DNA of 64,000 bases from Myxococcus eversor (GCF_010894455.1 NZ_JAAIXY010000016.1:124001-188000), one strand, 5' to 3'. Numbered from the stretch's first letter, positions 6,861-15,707 are shown. Translations and numbers: made by a program. The notes: generated by a model not told the origin, from the letters alone.

Positions 6861-9185
6861 CTAGCCTGGCATCAGGAAGCGGGCGATGACGCGCTTGAGT
6901 CCCACGGCACCGCCGAACTCCACCGTCACCTTGGCATTCGGCCCCGAGCCATCCGTGGCGACGATGCGGCCCACGCCGAACTGCTCGTGTCGCACGCGCA
7001 TGCCGCGCACGTCCCCGCTCACCGCGTCCATGTCCGACGCCTGTGAGTAGGAGCGGTCGATGCGCGGCCCGTCGTCCTCGTCCCAGGTCCGCTTGCGCGG
7101 GGGCGCCATGGGCGCGGGCCGAGGTGGCTCCGGGATGTCCTGCTCGCTGATGCCGAACAGTTTGGGCGGCACGTCTCGCAGGAAGCGGCTGGGCTGGTTG
7201 TAGCGCAGCTCACCGAACAGCGAGCGGCACTGCGCCAGGCTCACGAAGAGCCGCTTGCGCGCACGGGTGAAACCCACGTAGCAGAGGCGCCGTTCCTCGG
7301 CCATCTCCTCCCCGTTGTCCGGGTCCTCGCCCTTCAGCGCTCGCGAGTGAGGGAAGACGCCGTCCTCCAGGCCCGTGAGGAACACCGCGTCGAACTCCAG
7401 GCCCTTGGCCGCATGCAGCGTCATCAGCGCCACCCGGCCCTCACCGACCTCCGCGTCCGCGTCACCCACGAGTGAAATCTGCTCGAGGAACGCCTGGAGC
7501 GGAGGCGTGTCCGCCGACAGCGGCGCGGCGTCCACCTCGGGCGGCACCTCCGCGGGGGGATTCGCCGCGGCGGCCACCGACGCGGCCGCGCGGTTCAAGT
7601 CGAACTCCTGCGCGGCGCCCAGGAACTCGCGAAGGTTCTCCGCGCGCGTCGTCGCCTCGTCGCTGCCCTCGGCGACGAGCGTGTCCACCAGCTTCGTCTC
7701 GCGCAGCATCTCGTCCACGGCGCTCGCCGCGTCCGTCGTTCCCTCCGCGTAGGCGTTCAGCGACTTCAGCAGCCCGTGGAACGTGCGCAGCCGCTTCACC
7801 GCCGTGCTGTTCAGCGCGGGGATTCGCTCGGGCTCGGCGAGGACCTCGAACAGGCTCTGGCCCTGGGTGTTGGCGTGGTCCGTCACCCGCTCCACGGTGG
7901 TGTCGCCGATTCCGCGCGCGGGCGTGTTGATGATGCGCAGCAGGTCCGCGTCCGAGCGCGGGTTCACCATCAGCCGCAGGTACGCGGAGGCATCCCGCAC
8001 TTCCGCGCGGTCATAGAAGCTGCGGCCGCTCACCAGCGTGTACGGCACGCGCGCCAGGCGCAGTCCCTCTTCCAGCACACGGCTCTGCGCATTGACGCGG
8101 TAGAAGACCGCCATGCTGGAGTACTTGATGAAGCCCTCCCGCTGGAGCGCGAGAATCTGCCGCGCCACCTCCTGCGCCTCCATCCGCTCGTCGCGGTTGA
8201 GCATGAGCTGGAGCGTCTGGCCCGCGGGCCGGTCCGACCACAGCTTCTTCTCCATCCGCCGCGTGTTCTTCCGGATGACCTCGTAGGCCGCGTCCAGGAT
8301 GTTCCGGTCCGAGCGGTAGTTCTGCTCCAGCTTCACCACCTTCGCGCCCGGGTACTCGCGAGGGAAGTTGAGGATGTTGTCCACGTCCGCGCCGCGCCAG
8401 CGGTAGATGGACTGGTCGTCGTCTCCCACCACCACCAGGTTCGCCGACGGCGGCGGCGCCAGTTGCTGCAGGAGCGCGTACTGCACCGGGTTGGTGTCCT
8501 GGAACTCGTCCACCAGCACGTGGTGGAAGCGGCGCCGGTAGTTCTCCAGCACCTCCGGCCGCTTGCGGAACAGCGTCACCAAGAGGAGCAGCAGGTCGCC
8601 GAAGTCCACGGCGTTGGCCGCGCGCAGGCGGTCCTGATAGGCACGATACACCTTGTGGACCAACTGGCCGCGCTCGTCACCGGGCGCCACCTCCATGTCC
8701 TCTGGCAGCCGGGCCGCGTTCTTCTCCTGGTCGATGCGACTGAGGATTTCGCGCGGTTGCATGGACTGCTCCAGCCCCGCCTCCCGCATGGCCCGCTTCA
8801 CGACGTTGAGCTGGTCCCCATCGTCATAGATGACGAACGAGCGGGTGAGCCCCACGTGCTCCGCCTCGCGCCGCAGAATCATCGCCGCGGCCGAGTGGAA
8901 GGTGCTCACCACCAGGTCGTTCGCCTGGCGCCCCAGCAACTGCACCAGGCGCTCGCGCATCTCCCTCGCTGCCTTGTTGGTGAAGGTGACGGCGAGGATG
9001 CGCCACGGGAAGACCTCTTGGACCTTCACCAGGTGCGCCACCCGGCGGGTGATGACGCGCGTCTTGCCGCTGCCGGCGCCCGACAGGACCAGGAGCGGGC
9101 CCTGCTGGTGCAGCACGGCCTCCCGCTGGGGAGGATTCAGGTCTTCGAGGAGGGCGGATTCGTGGACGTTCACGGTGGGACTCAA
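6861..9185 (-). CDS. pcrA: UvrD/PcrA-type DNA helicase
   Basis: This 774-residue superfamily 1 helicase carries the full motif set. It has a Q-motif with N-P-P-Q-R-E-A-V, Walker A G-A-G-S-G-K-T near residues 37-43, T-F-T-N-K-A-A, the Walker B region D-E-F-Q-D-T-N, D-D-Q-S-I-Y-R-W-R-G-A, and late motifs such as L-M-T-L-H-A-A-K-G-L-E-F and V-G-F-T-R-A. PcrA/UvrD unwinds DNA 3' to 5' in nucleotide-excision and mismatch repair and clears replication obstacles. The C-terminal 60 residues form the small RNA-polymerase-binding-type domain seen in PcrA (V-R-H-E-Q-F-G-V-G-R-I). Its 3' end lies 22 bases from Y RNA A on the other strand. Confidence 0.94.
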   Translation of the reverse strand: MSPTVNVHESALLEDLNPPQREAVLHQQGPLLVLSGAGSGKTRVITRRVAHLVKVQEVFPWRILAVTFTNKAAREMRERLVQLLGRQANDLVVSTFHSAAAMILRREAEHVGLTRSFVIYDDGDQLNVVKRAMREAGLEQSMQPREILSRIDQEKNAARLPEDMEVAPGDERGQLVHKVYRAYQDRLRAANAVDFGDLLLLLVTLFRKRPEVLENYRRRFHHVLVDEFQDTNPVQYALLQQLAPPPSANLVVVGDDDQSIYRWRGADVDNILNFPREYPGAKVVKLEQNYRSDRNILDAAYEVIRKNTRRMEKKLWSDRPAGQTLQLMLNRDERMEAQEVARQILALQREGFIKYSSMAVFYRVNAQSRVLEEGLRLARVPYTLVSGRSFYDRAEVRDASAYLRLMVNPRSDADLLRIINTPARGIGDTTVERVTDHANTQGQSLFEVLAEPERIPALNSTAVKRLRTFHGLLKSLNAYAEGTTDAASAVDEMLRETKLVDTLVAEGSDEATTRAENLREFLGAAQEFDLNRAAASVAAAANPPAEVPPEVDAAPLSADTPPLQAFLEQISLVGDADAEVGEGRVALMTLHAAKGLEFDAVFLTGLEDGVFPHSRALKGEDPDNGEEMAEERRLCYVGFTRARKRLFVSLAQCRSLFGELRYNQPSRFLRDVPPKLFGISEQDIPEPPRPAPMAPPRKRTWDEDDGPRIDRSYSQASDMDAVSGDVRGMRVRHEQFGVGRIVATDGSGPNAKVTVEFGGAVGLKRVIARFLMPG

Positions 9186-9299
9186 GGGGGAGCCTCTGCT
9201 TCTAACGTCTTTCTCCGTCCGGTGGGCGGCCTTCCACCGCCCCGGGACGCCCGGCCGGTCCCCTGGCTTTTCGCGCTCGGGTATATAGGGCGGAACACC

Positions 9300-9785
9300 A
9301 TGTCCGACTCCTCTTCAGGTCCCCCTTCGCGGCCCACCCAGGCCGCACTGGAACGCTACGCGGAGCTCTTCAACCAGAGCCTGACGATGCGCCACTTCGG
9401 CGCCTCCGTGTCCTTCCCCGAAGGCCGCAAGGTCGTCGTCTCCCTGCCCGAGCTGCGACCGGAGCACCGAGGGGGCGTGGGCAGCGCCGCCGCCGTCAAC
9501 GGCGGCATCCTCGCCGCCCTCTTCGACCTGGCCATCGGCACCTGCGGCGCGCTGGTGGACCCCAGCCGCCGCTGCGCCACCGTGCAGCTCTCCATGAGCT
9601 TCGAGCGACCCGTCACCGGCGACCACATTCGCGTGGAGGCCGAAATCGACAGCCAGGGCCTCACCCTCCTCTTCGCCACCGCCCGCGTGTACGACTCGGA
9701 GGGCCGGATGTGTGGGCGCTGCCAGGGCGTCGTCCGCCTCTCCAACCTCCCCTGGTCCTCTGGGGAAAGCCCCGCCATCAACTGA
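9300..9785 (+). CDS. PaaI-type hot-dog thioesterase
   Basis: The ATG sits at the end of a short GC-rich leader, giving 161 residues, the usual size of a single hot-dog domain. The active-site region reads V-N-G-G-I-L-A-A-L-F-D-L-A-I-G-T, matching the PaaI/YdiI pattern G-G-x-x-x-x-L-x-D, and it is followed by the strand V-Q-L-S-M-S-F-E-R-P. Enzymes of this family hydrolyse acyl-CoA thioesters, often aromatic. The substrate cannot be told. The helicase gene is divergent, with 114 bases between starts. Confidence 0.83.
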   Translation: MSDSSSGPPSRPTQAALERYAELFNQSLTMRHFGASVSFPEGRKVVVSLPELRPEHRGGVGSAAAVNGGILAALFDLAIGTCGALVDPSRRCATVQLSMSFERPVTGDHIRVEAEIDSQGLTLLFATARVYDSEGRMCGRCQGVVRLSNLPWSSGESPAIN

Positions 9786-9911
9786 CCCTTGACCACCCCT
9801 CCGCACATCTTCCCGGTTCCCGACGATATGTCCGCCACGGACACACGTTACCCGGGCACCGGGGAGCGGCGGCCACGCCCCGGAGACGCTTCAGAGCGAC
9901 GGGAAGACGGC

Positions 9912-10556
9912 ATGAGTGCAGCCGTGCAGGGCCTGCGGATGACGACGGTTCGACTACCGAGGGAAGCCGAGGAGCCGATGGAGGCGTCGCGCGGGGTGGA
10001 CGAGGAGTCCCTGTCGCGCAAGGCCCTCGCCGGTGACAGGAGCGCGTGGGACGCACTGGTTGCGCGCCACCACCGCCGCGTCGTGGTATCGCTGCTGGCC
10101 CGAGGCGTCCGGGTGGACCGGGCGCACGAGCTGGCCCAGGAGACGTGGGCCCGGCTCATCCAACAACAGCAGCGAGGGCTGCTGACGGAGCTGCGCCTGC
10201 CCAACCTCGCCCTCACCCAAGCGGCCTTCCTGGCCGCGGACGATGCCCGCCGCGTCCGGCGAGAGTCCATCTCCGGGGCGGTGGAGGAATTGCCCGAGCG
10301 TCAGCATCCCGTGGACCCGGCCGTGTCCGCCGAGCGTCGCCTGCTTTCCGAAGAGCAGTTGTCCCGCGCCCATGCCGCGCTCGCCCAGGTGTCGCCGAGC
10401 GCGCGGAGCGTGTTTCTCCTGGCCTGTGACGGCCAGGAGCTACCCCATGCCGAAGTCGCCGCGAAGGTCGGTCTCTCCGTCCAGCGCGTGCGGCAGATCC
10501 TGTGCGAGGTCCGGAAGAAGCTGCGGACCGCGCTCGAGGAGGAGACCCATGCTTAA
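9912..10556 (+). CDS. ECF-type RNA polymerase sigma factor
   Basis: I take the ATG at M-S-A-A-V-Q-G (214 residues); an in-frame ATG 123 bases upstream would add an Arg/Pro-rich stretch without homology. Region 2 is seen as A-W-D-A-L-V-A-R-H-H-R-R-V-V and H-E-L-A-Q-E-T-W-A-R. Region 4 is the helix-turn-helix L-P-H-A-E-V-A-A-K-V-G-L-S-V-Q-R-V-R near the C-terminus. ECF sigmas direct polymerase to stress or envelope promoters. The stop overlaps the start of an anti-sigma-like gene by eight bases, the usual coupling of sigma and regulator. Confidence 0.85.
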   Translation: MSAAVQGLRMTTVRLPREAEEPMEASRGVDEESLSRKALAGDRSAWDALVARHHRRVVVSLLARGVRVDRAHELAQETWARLIQQQQRGLLTELRLPNLALTQAAFLAADDARRVRRESISGAVEELPERQHPVDPAVSAERRLLSEEQLSRAHAALAQVSPSARSVFLLACDGQELPHAEVAAKVGLSVQRVRQILCEVRKKLRTALEEETHA

Positions 10557-11106
10557 GCCCCACCTGACCCGCGACTCCGCGGAGCAGTACATCCTGGGCG
10601 CACTGGCCCCGGAGAAGGCGGCGGCGTTGGAGGCCCACACGCTGGAGTGTGAGCCTTGCGCCGTGCTGCTGCAGGAGGAAGCCCTCCTGTCCGAACAGCT
10701 CACCGAGGCGGCCAGCACCTTCCCCCGGGAAGAGCGCGTCGTGCGTCCCCTCGTGTGGCACGCAAGACGCGCGGGGACGGGCGCGGCCATCGCGGCCCTG
10801 GCGGCGGCGGCCTCGCTCACGCTGGTGCTGCTGACCGGCGACAAGGCGACGCATCCCTCGGTGCCCGACACCCTGGATGTGAGGCCGCCCACCGTGGCCC
10901 TGGAGCTGGACGAGGTCGACTCGCCGACGAAGTCGAACGTCGTCGCATGTCCGGACCTGGCCACGCAGGACTTCTGCACGCGCAAGGCCGCCGAGCGCGG
11001 CCTGCTGGTCATGAATCCCTGGGGCACCGCCGAGGTCCCCCGCTACGAGGCCCGCACCGGCCTCCCCGAAGGCGCGCTGAGCGCGCGCCAGCCCGTGTCG
11101 CTGTGA
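10549..11106 (+). CDS. anti-sigma factor with zinc-finger-like N-terminus and one membrane span
   Basis: This 185-residue protein begins inside the sigma gene's last codons. The N-terminal part holds H-T-L-E-C-E-P-C, the H-x3-C-x2-C metal motif of ZAS-type anti-sigma domains. A single hydrophobic span follows near residues 74-98 (A-A-I-A-A-L-A-A-A-A-S-L-T-L-V). The C-terminal part, with two Cys (residues near 131 and 139), would be outside the inner membrane. Family knowledge suggests it holds the upstream ECF sigma inactive until an envelope signal arrives. Translational coupling supports the pairing. Confidence 0.8.
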   Translation: MLKPHLTRDSAEQYILGALAPEKAAALEAHTLECEPCAVLLQEEALLSEQLTEAASTFPREERVVRPLVWHARRAGTGAAIAALAAAASLTLVLLTGDKATHPSVPDTLDVRPPTVALELDEVDSPTKSNVVACPDLATQDFCTRKAAERGLLVMNPWGTAEVPRYEARTGLPEGALSARQPVSL

Positions 11107-11117
11107 GGACGCCCGCC

Positions 11118-12287
11118 ATGGACTTCCGGAAGAATCTCGTCGCCCTGCTGCTCGCCCTGGCCGCTCCAGCGGCCGTGGCGCAGTCGTCGGGCGGCGCCCA
11201 GAAGCTGCCGGTCGGCTGGTACGTCACGGAGAGCGCGCCCAAGCGCTACGAGGCGGGTGTCGACAACAGCGAGCCCTGCGAGGGCGCCCGCAGCGCGTAC
11301 CTGCGCTCGCTGTCGCTCGATGAAGCGGGCTACGGCACGTTCATGCAGGCCTTCGGCGCGCAGGACTTCCGCGGCAAGCGGCTGCGCTTCTCCGCCGCCG
11401 CGCGCGTGAAGGACGTGGACGGCTGGGCTGGCCTGTGGATGCGCGTGGAGGGACCTGACCCGAAGCAGCCGCTCGCCTTCGACAACATGCAGTCGCGCGC
11501 GCTGGTCGGCACCCGGGGCTGCAAGCGCTACGAGGTGGTGCTGGACGTCCCCAAGGAGGCCACCACCATCATGGCCGGCCTCATCATGAGCGGCACGGGA
11601 CAGGCGTGGCTGGACGGCGTGCGCTTCGACATCGTGGACAACACGGTCCCCGTGACGGACCTCCTCGCCGGGCGCCCGGTGGTGGCCTCCACTGGCCCCG
11701 CCGGACTGGACGAAGTCGCCACCCCCGTGGCGAAGAACGACCAGGTCCCCCTGGGCCGCGTGGGCGACGTCTGGTTCAACCATGGCCGCGTCGCGGCGGA
11801 AAAGGCATACACCAAGCGCGCGGATGGCGTCTGGGTGAGCATCCTCTCCGAGGAGATCTACGAACACGGCATCGAGGTGACGGGCACCTTCGGCCAGCGC
11901 CAGTTGGAGCTGAAGGTACGGGCCGGCACCTCGAAGACGCTCATCGACGGCACGTGGGGCGGAGAGCCCGTCAGCATCGCGCTCTCTCCGGACGCCCTCA
12001 CCATGAAGTGGGGCCGGCTGACGCGGGAGCTGCAGCGGGACAAGGACGCCGCGGTGGACAGCACCTGCAACCGCTACCAGGTCAACGAAGGGCCGCGCGT
12101 CATGGACCAGATAGACGTGTGCGGCGCGGCGCTCGGCACCAAGCCTCCCGCGGCCCAGCTCGTCACGGCCTTCCTGGCCAACGGCTTCCGCCGCAGCATG
12201 CCGGCTCGCAACTTCCCCATCCCGCAGCCGCCCGTGCTCAGCCGCGAGGCGCTCGACACGCAGCGCACCGGCACTCCGAACCAGTAG
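11118..12287 (+). CDS. exported protein with an effector-binding/CBM-like domain
   Basis: The start lies 11 bases after the anti-sigma gene, so this is probably the third gene of that operon. Residues 1-21 form a cleavable signal peptide ending A-A-V-A-Q. The N-terminal half (about 30-170) resembles a jelly-roll-like domain often attached to AraC-type regulators: F-R-G-K-R-L-R-F-S, D-G-W-A-G-L-W-M-R-V-E-G and W-L-D-G-V-R-F-D-I-V. The second half contains Cys residues that could pair in the periplasm. I do not know its substrate; its placement suggests a target or sensor of the upstream sigma system. Confidence 0.7.
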   Translation: MDFRKNLVALLLALAAPAAVAQSSGGAQKLPVGWYVTESAPKRYEAGVDNSEPCEGARSAYLRSLSLDEAGYGTFMQAFGAQDFRGKRLRFSAAARVKDVDGWAGLWMRVEGPDPKQPLAFDNMQSRALVGTRGCKRYEVVLDVPKEATTIMAGLIMSGTGQAWLDGVRFDIVDNTVPVTDLLAGRPVVASTGPAGLDEVATPVAKNDQVPLGRVGDVWFNHGRVAAEKAYTKRADGVWVSILSEEIYEHGIEVTGTFGQRQLELKVRAGTSKTLIDGTWGGEPVSIALSPDALTMKWGRLTRELQRDKDAAVDSTCNRYQVNEGPRVMDQIDVCGAALGTKPPAAQLVTAFLANGFRRSMPARNFPIPQPPVLSREALDTQRTGTPNQ

Positions 12288-12343
12288 CAGCAGCCCGGGA
12301 AGTGTGGGGCCCGCGCTCACCGCGAGGGCCCCGTCCCGCGAAG

Positions 12344-13531
12344 TCAGAAGGCGAAGTCCCGCTCCAGCGTCTCGCCGCCAGCCTGCACCGTGAGGTGGGC
12401 GGAGCGCGCGCCGGTGGAAGACGCCGTGGACAAGTCGAATGCCAGGCCCTCGGGCCCGGACGTGGGCTTGAGCGAGGGACGGCCGGGACTGAGGAACACC
12501 GCCGCCGTCACCGTCCGGCCCGTCAGGGGCTGCACCAACAGCCGGACGCGCTGACGCTCGCGAACCAGCACCACTCGAAACTCCCGCCGCTCCTCCAGCA
12601 CCTCCCGATGCTCCGGGTGGCGCGCCGCGGAGGGACGCTGAGAGGCCGGCTCACGCGAAGAGCGCGCGGCGCGGGCCATCGTCCCGTCGCCCTCCTCCAT
12701 CTCCAGGGCCTCTTCAATCGCGTCGTCGCCCTCACCGAGGGCCAGCACCGCCTGGGCGCATTCGCCACAGCGGGCCGTGTGCGCGTCCATCCGCTCGCGC
12801 TCGTCGGCGGACATCATCCCCATGTCGAAGCGCCAGAGGTCATCTTGCGTGAGGTGGCGACGCGGGGGCGCATCCACGGGCGCCGCATCCGCGATATCCG
12901 CGCGGCACTCGACACAGCCCTGGATGTGGGGAGTGGGTGTCTGGGGCCCGCCTGTCCAGGTGGCCACCAGGTCATCGCAGCCGGCCCGGGAACCAAACCA
13001 CCAGGCCTTGTCCTGCTCCGCGGAGTCGAGCAACTCCAACTCCTGACGGCGCTGCGGGTTGAGGGGAATGAACCAACGGGCTCTGGGGCGAAGCGACGAA
13101 TCCAGGCTCCCGAGCGACTCCAGATAGCGGTCTCGATTTCGAGCGGCCTCACCATCCAAGGCACCATGGAGACCCTCCCAGGCGGCCAGTGCAAATGCGG
13201 CGGAGGCGGCCCTGTCCCGAGCGGCAAGTCCCTCCAGCGCCGAGGCCCGCCACACCTCCGCCTCGTCACCACCCTCCAGCGCCACCTCCATCGCTTCTTC
13301 CGCGGCCCTCAACAGCACGGGCTGGAGTGCCTGCGGTTTCTGCGCCTGGAGCCAGGTCTCCACCCCCGGTCGACCGAGGCCGCGAAGGGCGGCCTCCACA
13401 CCTTCCGTCCCCAACCGGGTCGCCCTCCTCAGAAAGTCCCCAGCGGCCTCGAGGACGACTCCTGGTGAGGTGGACCCGGCGGTGAGAACAGCGCGACGGG
13501 TGGCGTAGCGAGACATGGCATCGGTCTTCAT
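12344..13531 (-). CDS. anti-sigma-like zinc-finger protein
   Basis: This 395-residue protein has two Cys pairs, G-C-V-E-C near residue 208 and H-T-A-R-C-G-E-C near 254. The second matches the H-x3-C-x2-C motif of zinc-binding anti-sigma domains. The N-terminal 200 residues are helical and Ala/Glu/Leu-rich, and the last 100 look like a beta-rich domain. There is no clear membrane span, so it would be cytoplasmic. It starts 47 bases from the end of an ECF sigma gene on the same strand, so the two are likely a regulator pair. Function beyond that is inference. Confidence 0.68.
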   Translation of the reverse strand: MKTDAMSRYATRRAVLTAGSTSPGVVLEAAGDFLRRATRLGTEGVEAALRGLGRPGVETWLQAQKPQALQPVLLRAAEEAMEVALEGGDEAEVWRASALEGLAARDRAASAAFALAAWEGLHGALDGEAARNRDRYLESLGSLDSSLRPRARWFIPLNPQRRQELELLDSAEQDKAWWFGSRAGCDDLVATWTGGPQTPTPHIQGCVECRADIADAAPVDAPPRRHLTQDDLWRFDMGMMSADERERMDAHTARCGECAQAVLALGEGDDAIEEALEMEEGDGTMARAARSSREPASQRPSAARHPEHREVLEERREFRVVLVRERQRVRLLVQPLTGRTVTAAVFLSPGRPSLKPTSGPEGLAFDLSTASSTGARSAHLTVQAGGETLERDFAF

Positions 13532-13577
13532 GACTTCATTCCTCCTGAATACCCCGGGATGTGACCGGGAAGGAGGC

Positions 13578-14327
13578 TCACGCTTCCTCCCCTCGTGGCG
13601 ACTCTCGCTGGAGATCCAGCAGGTAGAGCTTCAAGTAGGCCTGGGCGCGACTGACGCGCTTGTAGGAGTTGACCACGGTGATGTTCAGCCGACGTGCGCA
13701 TTCCTCGTGATCCTCCACGTCCTCGTGGTGATACAGCTCCCATGCCGAGGCTTCCTTGGGGTGCTCCTGCTGGAGCCGGGCGAACGCGGCCCAGTACAGC
13801 TCCTGGGCATCCGCGCGCTCCTCGGTCCTCCGGCCCAGCTCCACGGCGCGAGACCGCTCCGATGGAGACTCTTCCATGGCGTCATCGGGGTCCGACGGAG
13901 GCGCCGCGAGCTCCTCGCGGTGCCGCCGGTAGAAGTCGATGGCGACGTGCTTGACGATGCGCAGGAAGAACGTCTTGGGAGACGCGCTCCGGCCTGGCAT
14001 CTGTTGGGAGATGCCACGGAACTGATCCAACCCGCGGTCGAGGAACTTGCCGACCGCGTCCTGAAAGAGCTCATCCGAGTCCGCTGGGGACCCGCGGCCG
14101 TAGCTCGCCTGAATCTTGCTGATGACATACCGGGCAGGCCGGTTCCATCGCTGGACCAACGTACCGAGCGGGCCTCCAATGGGCTCGCCCGAAGCGCGGC
14201 GGCGGACCACCTCCGCGAACAATTCGTCATCCGTGAGTTGCTCGAACACCGGAAGGACCTGAGGGCTGTGCCCGGAGAACCGCCCCGGGAGATGGGGATA
14301 CAGGGATGTGGCGCGGCAAGGTACCAC
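13578..14327 (-). CDS. ECF-type RNA polymerase sigma factor
   Basis: The 249-residue protein has region 2 landmarks (S-P-K-T-F-F-L-R-I-V-K-H-V-A-I-D-F-Y-R-R-H) and a C-terminal region 4-like helix-turn-helix ending R-L-N-I-T-V-V-N-S-Y-K-R-V. The central acidic linker (D-P-D-D-A-M-E-E-S) is typical of ECF factors. The true start could be downstream, near L-P-V-F-E-Q-L. Its downstream neighbour is the zinc-finger protein on the same strand. Its upstream region contains Y RNA B on the opposite strand, 200 bases away. Confidence 0.78.
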   Translation of the reverse strand: MVPCRATSLYPHLPGRFSGHSPQVLPVFEQLTDDELFAEVVRRRASGEPIGGPLGTLVQRWNRPARYVISKIQASYGRGSPADSDELFQDAVGKFLDRGLDQFRGISQQMPGRSASPKTFFLRIVKHVAIDFYRRHREELAAPPSDPDDAMEESPSERSRAVELGRRTEERADAQELYWAAFARLQQEHPKEASAWELYHHEDVEDHEECARRLNITVVNSYKRVSRAQAYLKLYLLDLQRESPRGEEA

Positions 14328-14526
14328 GTTGGCATCCGCAGGCAGCCTCCGAGTGGAGCAGGGGACCCCGGCTACCCGGACGACCGGACAGACGGAGCAC
14401 CCAAGGAGGCCCGACCCTCGACGCGCCGATTTCCTGACAAACTATCCCTCAGGGAATGCGGGCGGGGGAGCGGGAATTTTCGCGTCAGGAACCGGAAAAG
14501 GTCGCGTCCCTGGCCGCAACGCTTTC

Positions 14527-14655
14527 GAGCGCCCGGCCCGAGAGGCCCTACACGCAGTGGTTCGACTCCACACCCCCACCACCCGGTGGGACGACGCCGG
14601 GCGGACCGGCACTGACCTCGTAAATCAGCCCGCCGGCCTCTCGACTCGGGCGCTC
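14527..14655 (+). ncRNA. Y RNA B: permuted tRNA(Thr-like) module closed by a long stem
   Basis: The closing stem is a perfect 9 bp (14527-14535 with 14647-14655), followed by the same GCC/ACT internal loop as copy C and a perfect 9-bp inner stem (14539-14547 with 14635-14643). The enclosed part reads T-arm (14557-14571, loop TTCGACT), a closed acceptor-like hairpin (14575-14580 with 14585-14590, loop ACCC), D-arm (14596-14610 with GG) and an anticodon-like arm (14612-14628). That arm has the canonical loop CTCGTAA, anticodon CGU for threonine with U33 and A37/A38. Inner-stem sequence differs from copy C but pairing is kept, which is covariation. Confidence 0.88.
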
Positions 14656-14681
14656 ACCCTCTTTCTTGAAGGAGCCGTGTC

Positions 14682-15389
14682 ATGTCCCCCCGCACCATCG
14701 TCATCGGAGACCTCCATGGCTGCCACGACGAGGCCCTGGAGCTGCTCGCCAAGGTGGGGGCCACGTCCAGCGACCGCGTCATCTTCGCCGGGGACCTGGT
14801 GGACCGGGGCCCGAAGCCCCGCGAGTGCGTGGAGCTGGCGATGCGGCACGAGGCCATCCTCGGCAATCACGAGGAGAAGCACCTCCAGCAGCGCCACCGC
14901 GAGGACAGCCGCCTGCTGCCGGACCACCTGGCGACGCGACAGGCCCTCGACGCCACGCACTACGACTGGATGGCGGCGCTGCCCCACTACATCCGCCTGC
15001 CCGAGCACAACGCCCTCGTCGTGCACGCCGGCATGCTGCCCGACCTCCCCGTCGAGGCGCAGGACCCCTACCACCTGCTCCACGCGCAGTGCATCCAGCC
15101 ACCCGGCAAGAAGAGCTACTGGCCGTCCAAGGCACCGGAGGGCTGGACGTTCTGGACCCATCACTGGAAGGGGCCGGAGCGGGTCATCTTCGGACACACC
15201 GTCTTCGACCAGCCGCTCGTCACCGAGCACGCAGTGGGTATCGACACCGGCTGCGTGTATGGCCGCTCACTGACGGCGGTGGTGCTGCCCACGTGGGAGC
15301 TCGTCTCCGTGCCCGCCCGGAAGTCCCACCGGAGTGGCAAGGACGTGGCGCGCATCCCCATCCACGGCGACGTGTGCGTCTTCTCCTGA
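14682..15389 (+). CDS. PPP-superfamily metallophosphatase (ApaH/PrpE/Pnkp-phosphatase type)
   Basis: The ATG follows a GAAGGAG site only 26 bases after Y RNA B. The 235-residue protein shows the complete PPP motif series: G-D-L-H-G-C at residues 9-14, G-D-L-V-D-R-G near 38-44, G-N-H-E near 61-64, a later V-V-H-A-G and F-G-H-T. Relatives cleave diadenosine tetraphosphate, protein phosphates, or, in bacterial Pnkp, RNA 2'- and 2',3'-cyclic phosphates. Its place between two Y RNAs and upstream of a TROVE gene makes an RNA-end-healing role attractive, but that is inference. Confidence 0.88.
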   Translation: MSPRTIVIGDLHGCHDEALELLAKVGATSSDRVIFAGDLVDRGPKPRECVELAMRHEAILGNHEEKHLQQRHREDSRLLPDHLATRQALDATHYDWMAALPHYIRLPEHNALVVHAGMLPDLPVEAQDPYHLLHAQCIQPPGKKSYWPSKAPEGWTFWTHHWKGPERVIFGHTVFDQPLVTEHAVGIDTGCVYGRSLTAVVLPTWELVSVPARKSHRSGKDVARIPIHGDVCVFS

Positions 15390-15413
15390 GCACCTGAGCA
15401 CCGATACGATTTC

Positions 15414-15547
15414 GCGCCCGGCCGACGGGGCCAGACACGCCTGAGAGATGCGGGTTCGAGTCCCGCCGACGGCCGTCAGGCCTCGTAGTTCAACTGGCAG
15501 AACACTGGACAGTCAATCCAGCAACACAGGCCTCGTCACTCGGGCGC
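15414..15547 (+). ncRNA. Y RNA C: permuted tRNA(Asp-like) module closed by a long stem
   Basis: The closing stem pairs 15414-15420 with 15541-15547, then GCC/ACT, then a 9-bp inner stem 15424-15432 with 15529-15537 (one G-U). Inside are a T-arm (15450-15466, loop TTCGAGT), a closed acceptor-like hairpin (15467-15474 with 15479-15485, one bulged C, loop GTCA), TA at 15486-15487 and a D-arm (15488-15503 with GG). An anticodon-like 5-bp arm follows (15505-15521) with loop CAGTCAA, which reads GUC (Asp) but has A where U33 is expected. The short motif ACACGC follows the inner stem in all three copies. It lies 160 bases upstream of the TROVE gene, the expected protein partner. Confidence 0.88.
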
Positions 15548-15707
15548 ACCCTCTCTCTCCCTCACATCCCAGCTTCGCGCGGGTGGCCGTGCCTTGAGCA
15601 CGAAAGGCCCCCGTGCGTTCCACGCGCGGTGCACTCCCCTATCGCCCTCGGGCGCCTGGGGTCCGCCCCGCGCCTGACCCGCCGCACGTCCCGAAAGGTG
15701 GCACCCC

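Noticed and set aside
14491-14526. A sigma-54 promoter upstream of Y RNA B
   Set aside because: The GG and GC doublets are seven bases apart, not ten, so the consensus spacing is not met.
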